Of a stretch of DNA of 64,000 bases, positions 59,436-64,000 are shown in pieces. The notes beneath the pieces are model-generated. The model was given only the letters and a program-made list of their open reading frames with translations. It was not told where the DNA came from and made no database searches. The stretch covers positions 62,001 to 126,000 of the forward strand of contig JAWKAU010000220.1 of NCBI GenBank assembly GCA_033398695.1, given 5' to 3'. Each line of letters begins with the position of its first letter. The first letter of the stretch is position 1. Origin of the DNA: Orobanche coerulescens (taxonomy: Eukaryota; Streptophyta; Magnoliopsida; Lamiales; Orobanchaceae). A program made the position numbers and the translations under genes.

Positions 59436-60377
59436 TGATACGATATCTAATATTCCAGTCGAAGAAACTCCAATAAAAATCGACATCCATGATGATGCAA
59501 ATTCAAACGGCCATGTATCGTTATACTTAGGAGAAAATGTTAAACGGATTGGAGTTACGTTGTTAATCGGAATCGGAGTAACGTAGAATTCGACGACGGA
59601 ATCGGTCCGAAAGCATGAAAAGTCGGCCATATCATGCTTGAAAGGGACATATCTTGACTTCATATCTTTACAAAATAATGAAGACATTTCCTCCTTCCCC
59701 ACCATGTCACAAACGGCCGAACTAAGAGATGGAGTGAAGACTTTCTTCTTCATGTCATTGTCATTCATTTCTTTATCATCCATGTAATTCCAAGGAGGAA
59801 GATATCTTTACATCTACACCAAATCCCTTGAAGCATGCTCGGCCGAAATGATGCAAAGGAGGGATAATGTTTTGATTCTACTTCATGTCACCATCAAGAC
59901 CAAAGGTTGCTTCATGTCTCTTTCATCTAATAACACCAAGATAGCTTGGTATCTACTTGGAGATTTCGGCCGAAATGATGTTGCTAGGAAGATCGTTTTT
60001 TTCGTTTTGTTGTATTTACTTTCGGTTATAAACTACTATATATAGTAGTGTCCGTTGTACTTGTAAAATATCGAGAATCATAATAAACTTTGTATTTCCT
60101 TTGAAATATACGTTGAACGAGTTCGATAAACCTTAGTTATTGTTTCGACGAGTCTCGAGATTTTAACTTGATCAATTCTCAATAGGTCTTGGGAAGAGAT
60201 TACCTTTTATCGGGTTATAGGTCTAGTTCGATAAAACACACCAAACTCCGTACATCACACTACCTCACGGCCGAACACCATCAACTTTCGGCCACCCTTA
60301 GAAAAATTCAAGTGATACTTTGTTTCTTGTTAACCTTCCGTTGTGTTTTATACGTATTACTTGCGTAATTCGTATCA
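59436..60377 (+). repeat. H 5' LTR
   Basis: TGATACGATATC to CGTAATTCGTATCA. TATA palindrome 60033-60048; hairpin 60207-60234, with stem position 7 G instead of A (still a wobble pair). Confidence 0.9.
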
Positions 60378-60428
60378 TAATTGGTATCAGAGACATTTGT
60401 CTCACAGTTCTCGACATCACTGAAGAAA

Positions 60429-62039
60429 ATGGCGTTCACCGATGAAGAAGTAGCACAACTACGTGACGTTCTTCGTGGCTTGCCGGAGCCCAGAATCCAT
60501 CCACGACGAGGACATGACACCATGCATGCACCACGACATGCGGATGAATACAAGACCAGCGAACTTCCGGAGTTCGTAGGCGGCACCGATCCTGAGGTTT
60601 ATTTGGAGTGGGAAAGAAAAATTGAACGAATGTTTGAGTTCAAGGAGCTCAATGACGAGGTACGTTGCAAGTACGCGATTCTCAAACTTGGAAAGGAGCT
60701 TCCCTTTGGTTTGAGCGAATGAAGACACAAAGAAGTCGTCCGGAAAAGAGAAGATACGTCGTGGATTCCCTAAAAGGAAACTACGAAAAGATATGTCCCG
60801 CTACACACAAACTAAGTCTCAGAAAAATTTCGACCTCACGCAAGGAAAGCTAAGTGTCGAGGAGTACATCGAGGAGTTTGAAAACTTATCCTTGATGGGA
60901 GAACTTGAAGAAAGCGAAGAATTGCGCATGTCCTGTTTCCTACGAGGTTTGAACAAAAATATTGCTAATTCCGTGGAACTCTACCCCTATTCTGACTTCG
61001 ATACTTTATGCGGACTTTGCATAAAGTTGGAAAATCAAAACAAAACCAAACTCTCTAAACCCGAATTCCCACCTAAATACGGAAATACCAACTTTGGCGC
61101 GAGTTCTAGCTCGTTTCCAAAACTGTCACCACAAGCCAAATTACTACCATTCCAAAAACCCCTACCACACCAAAAGAAACGAGCCTATCTAAAGTCCGAT
61201 GTTTCAAATGTCAAGGATTTGGACACAATCAAAGTGCTTGTCCAAATCGGAGGATTGTAACGTTGCGAGAAGCCATAGCCGCCCGAGAGGAATTATTAGC
61301 CAAGAAGAAAGAGTTGAGACGTTTTAACTTAGAAGTCGACGAAGAAGAAGAAGAATGCGAGGCATACGATGCCCCGAACTATGACACGAACCTTGTCCTT
61401 CGCATGTTGCAAACGAAGGCCGCCCCAAGTGACGAAGAACAACGGGACCAAATCTTCCACACGAAGTGTCGTGTCGGAGATAAATGGTGTAGCTTGATCA
61501 TTGACGGTGGAAGTTGTACAAACGTGGCATCAAGCGAGATGGTTTCAAAACTCGGTTTGATCACCACGGCCCATCCTAAACCGTATGCACTCCATTGGCT
61601 CGATGATGGAAACAAGGTGAAAGTATCAAGGCAAGTGAAGGTCGGACTCACCATGGGTTCGTATGGCGATGACATTACATGCGATGTACTACCGATGGAC
61701 GCATGTCACGTGTTATTAGGAAGACCTTGGTTATTTGATCGGGACGTACTACATCGAGGGAGGAGTAATGAGTATGAGCTACGTGACAAAGGTAAAAAAT
61801 TTGTTCTTAAACCTATGTCACCTCAAGCTATCCGGACGATGAGTTCGAAAAAAGTCGAAGGACCGAAACTTACGATGTTTGCAAACGAGAAAGAAGTCGA
61901 GCACGCCATTGACGATGGCGAGCGTGTTTATTTGATGATGATCAAAGAGGTCCGAAATCTTGCCACCAAATCGCAACATGAGGAAGAGATAGACGTACTA
62001 TTACACGAGTTTTGGACGTATTTCGAAGACTTGCGGTAG
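60429..62039 (+). pseudogene. H Gag and protease
   Basis: ATG 60429 (MAFTDEEVAQLRDVLRGLPEP). Gag is in three frames (to 60722, 60793-61260) with short losses near 60690, 60745-60790 and 60825. The knuckle CFKCQGFGH is near 61200. The acidic linker and protease are open 61263-62039 ([12 protein letters not shown] near 61500), ending in a frameshift at HEFWTYFEDLR, the same place as in D, E and G. Confidence 0.88.
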
Positions 62040-64000
62040 GATTACCACCTATCCGCGGGATTGAACACGATTGATCTTATACCGAGCTCCATTCGAACAA
62101 AGCGGCGTATCGTTGTAATCCCGAAGAAACCAAAGAACTACAACGTCAAATTGATGAACTCATGAATCACGGATATGTCCGAGAAAGTTTAAGTCCGTGT
62201 GCGGTTCCAGTTCTACTCGTACCAAAAAAAGACGGAACATGGCGAATGTGTATTGACAGTAGAGCCGTGAATAACATCACCGTCAAGTATCGGTTTCCCA
62301 TCCCGAGACTAGACGACATGCTGGACGAGTTACATGGCTTGGTTATATTTTCCAAAGTTGATTTACGGAGCGGATACCATCAAATCCGCATGCGAGAGGG
62401 AGACGAATGGAAAACGGCGTTTAAAACGAAGAATGGACTTTACGAATGGGTTGTGATGCCATTCGGCCTCACCAACGCCCCGAGCACCTTTATGAGGTTG
62501 ATGAACGAGGTTCTTAAACCTTTCTTGGGAAAGTTTGTTGTCGTGTACTTAGACGACATTTTGATCTACAGTCGGTCCGTAGAAGAACATCTCGAACATT
62601 TGCGGTACGTGTTTGAGACGCCAAGGGAACAAAAACTTTATGGAAAACGGGAGAAGTGTACTTTCCTAGTCGAGAGTCTTGTCTTTCTCGGCTATGTTGT
62701 TTCGAAAGACGGAGTTTCGGTCGACCAAGAGAAGATCGCGGCAATCAAGTCGTGGCCGACCCCAAAGACAATCACGGAGGTACGGTCATTTCATGGCCTC
62801 GCTTCTTTTTACCGACGATTCATACGGGACTTCAGCACTATATCCAGTCCGATCACGGAGTGTCTGAAAAAGGGAACCTTTGCTTGGAACGAGACGGCCC
62901 AAAAGGCTTTTGAAAATTTGAAGGGGAAATTATGTGAAGCGCCGATTTTGACGTTACCCGATTTTTCACAACCGTTTGAGGTAGAATGCGACGCTAGCGG
63001 AGTTGGAATCGGGCGTGCTTATTCAAAGAGGTCCCATTGCCTATTTTCGGAGAAGTTAAGTGGCGCCAGTGAATTATTGTACTTACGACAAGGAGTTCTA
63101 TGCTATCGTAAGAGCACTCGACCATTGGAGTCATTATCTACGTTGAAACATTTCGTCCGCATTCGGATCATGAGTCGTTGAAATACATCAACGGACAAAG
63201 TAAGCTAAGCCCGAGGCATGCAAAATGGGTGGAATTTTTACAATCTTTTCACTTTTCATCCAAGTACAAAGACGGGAAGAGTAATGTAGTGGCAGATGCA
63301 CTATCGAGACGGTATGCTTTACTGTCGATGCTAGATGTTCGTTTGTTGGGGTTCGAGACTTTGAAAGATCATTACAACGACGATTTGGACTTCGGGGAAA
63401 TTTTTAACCGTTGTAAAACGGCACCGTCTGAGGAATTTGTTTTACAGGATGGCTTTCTTTTCAAGGGAAATAAATTATGTGTGCCGAGACATACAATTCG
63501 GGAATTGCTGGTTCGGGAGGCGCACGGAGGGGGATTAGCCGGTCATTTCGGCTCGACCAAAACTGTAGAGGTGCTAAAAGAACATTTCTTTTGGCCGAAA
63601 ATGTATGGTGACGTAAGCACAATCGTGAGCAAATGCGTAACTTGTCACATGATGAAAAGTTCGTTCAAGTCGAGTACATACATGCCGTTGCCGATACCGT
63701 TACGACCGTGGGAGGATGTCTCGATGGATTTTATTGTGGCTTTACCTCATACTCAACGAGGCAAGGACTCGATCATGGTGGTCGTCGACCGTTTTTCGAA
63801 AATGGCTCACTTCGTCGCGTGCCACAAAACCGATGATGCAAGCAACGTGGCGGACTTGTACTTCCGGGAAGTAGTTCGTTTACACGGAGTTCCAAAAACT
63901 ATCGTGTCGGATCGAGATTCCAAATTTCTGAGTTACTTCTGGAATACTTTATGGAGGAAAGTAGGTACTAAACTCCTATTCAGTACTTCACATCACCCGC
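62040..64000 (+). pseudogene. H RT-RNase H-integrase, partial
   Basis: RT open 62162-63010 ([19 protein letters not shown] near 62550). A break at GGGCGTGC (63011, sister copies GGGGCAGTGC) shifts RNase H, followed by further small losses to 63160. Then RNase H end, integrase zinc site ([12 protein letters not shown]) and core to VSDRDSKF and TSHHP at the window edge. Confidence 0.88.

Larger units (their letters stand above)
59436..64000 (+). mobile_element. H: gypsy element inserted in G integrase, runs off window
   Basis: 5' LTR 59436-60377 (942 bp), PBS 60382-60392, gag-pol from 60429 to the window end inside the integrase core (TSHHP). The 3' LTR is outside. The left flank is GTTGG; the target duplication cannot be checked here. 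Its LTR end resembles J and D. Confidence 0.88.

Overview
The window is a plant (probably eudicot) heterochromatic segment made almost entirely of retrotransposons nested in one another; I see no host gene, tRNA, rRNA or CRISPR array. Plant origin is suggested by initiator-tRNA-Met primer binding sites, Ty3/gypsy polyproteins that read like the CRM/Galadriel branch of plant chromoviruses, and L1-type LINEs with zf-RVT or RNase H tails. Families are named A-M here for convenience only.

Layout. An old Ty3/gypsy gag-pol (F, + strand, 883-1632) is interrupted at codon level and resumes at 52431-52593. Between the halves, flanked by a perfect 5-bp target duplication ACCTT, lies a head-to-tail array of a gag-only element B (minus strand; 4 LTRs, 3 internal regions, 1633-52425). 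Three big insertions sit in this array. (1) A 3-LTR/2-internal array of autonomous element C (2524-22395, TSD CCGTA), whose first gag carries LINE-a (4274-12629), which carries complete element D (6375-12396, TSD CTGTG). (2) LINE-b (24619-40888), which carries the multi-LTR gag-only element L (25844-38182, TSD CTCAG), which carries full-length LINE-c (28186-34853, 16-bp TSD, minus strand). (3) Complete element E (41123-47246, TSD TCAAG, minus strand). Right of F, an unrelated long LTR (I, 52594-54824) is followed by element G (54830 on), which is cut by element H (59436 to the window end). The left edge holds two LTR pieces (J in K).

Functionally, C/D/E/G/H are copies of one autonomous lineage encoding Gag, an IIDGG protease, RT (YLDD), RNase H and a GPY/F integrase whose last ~49 codons lie in the 3' LTR. 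B and L keep Gag but have no RT or integrase and would need proteins supplied in trans. All these families share TGATACGA...TCGTATCA LTR ends and a 28-nt leader hairpin with an invariant TAGGTC loop and compensatory stem changes, a plausible shared packaging or replication signal. No gypsy polyprotein in the window is intact. Many breaks are small indels that recur at CCGG, CAG and CTG sites in different elements, so part of the damage may be base-calling error in methylated DNA.
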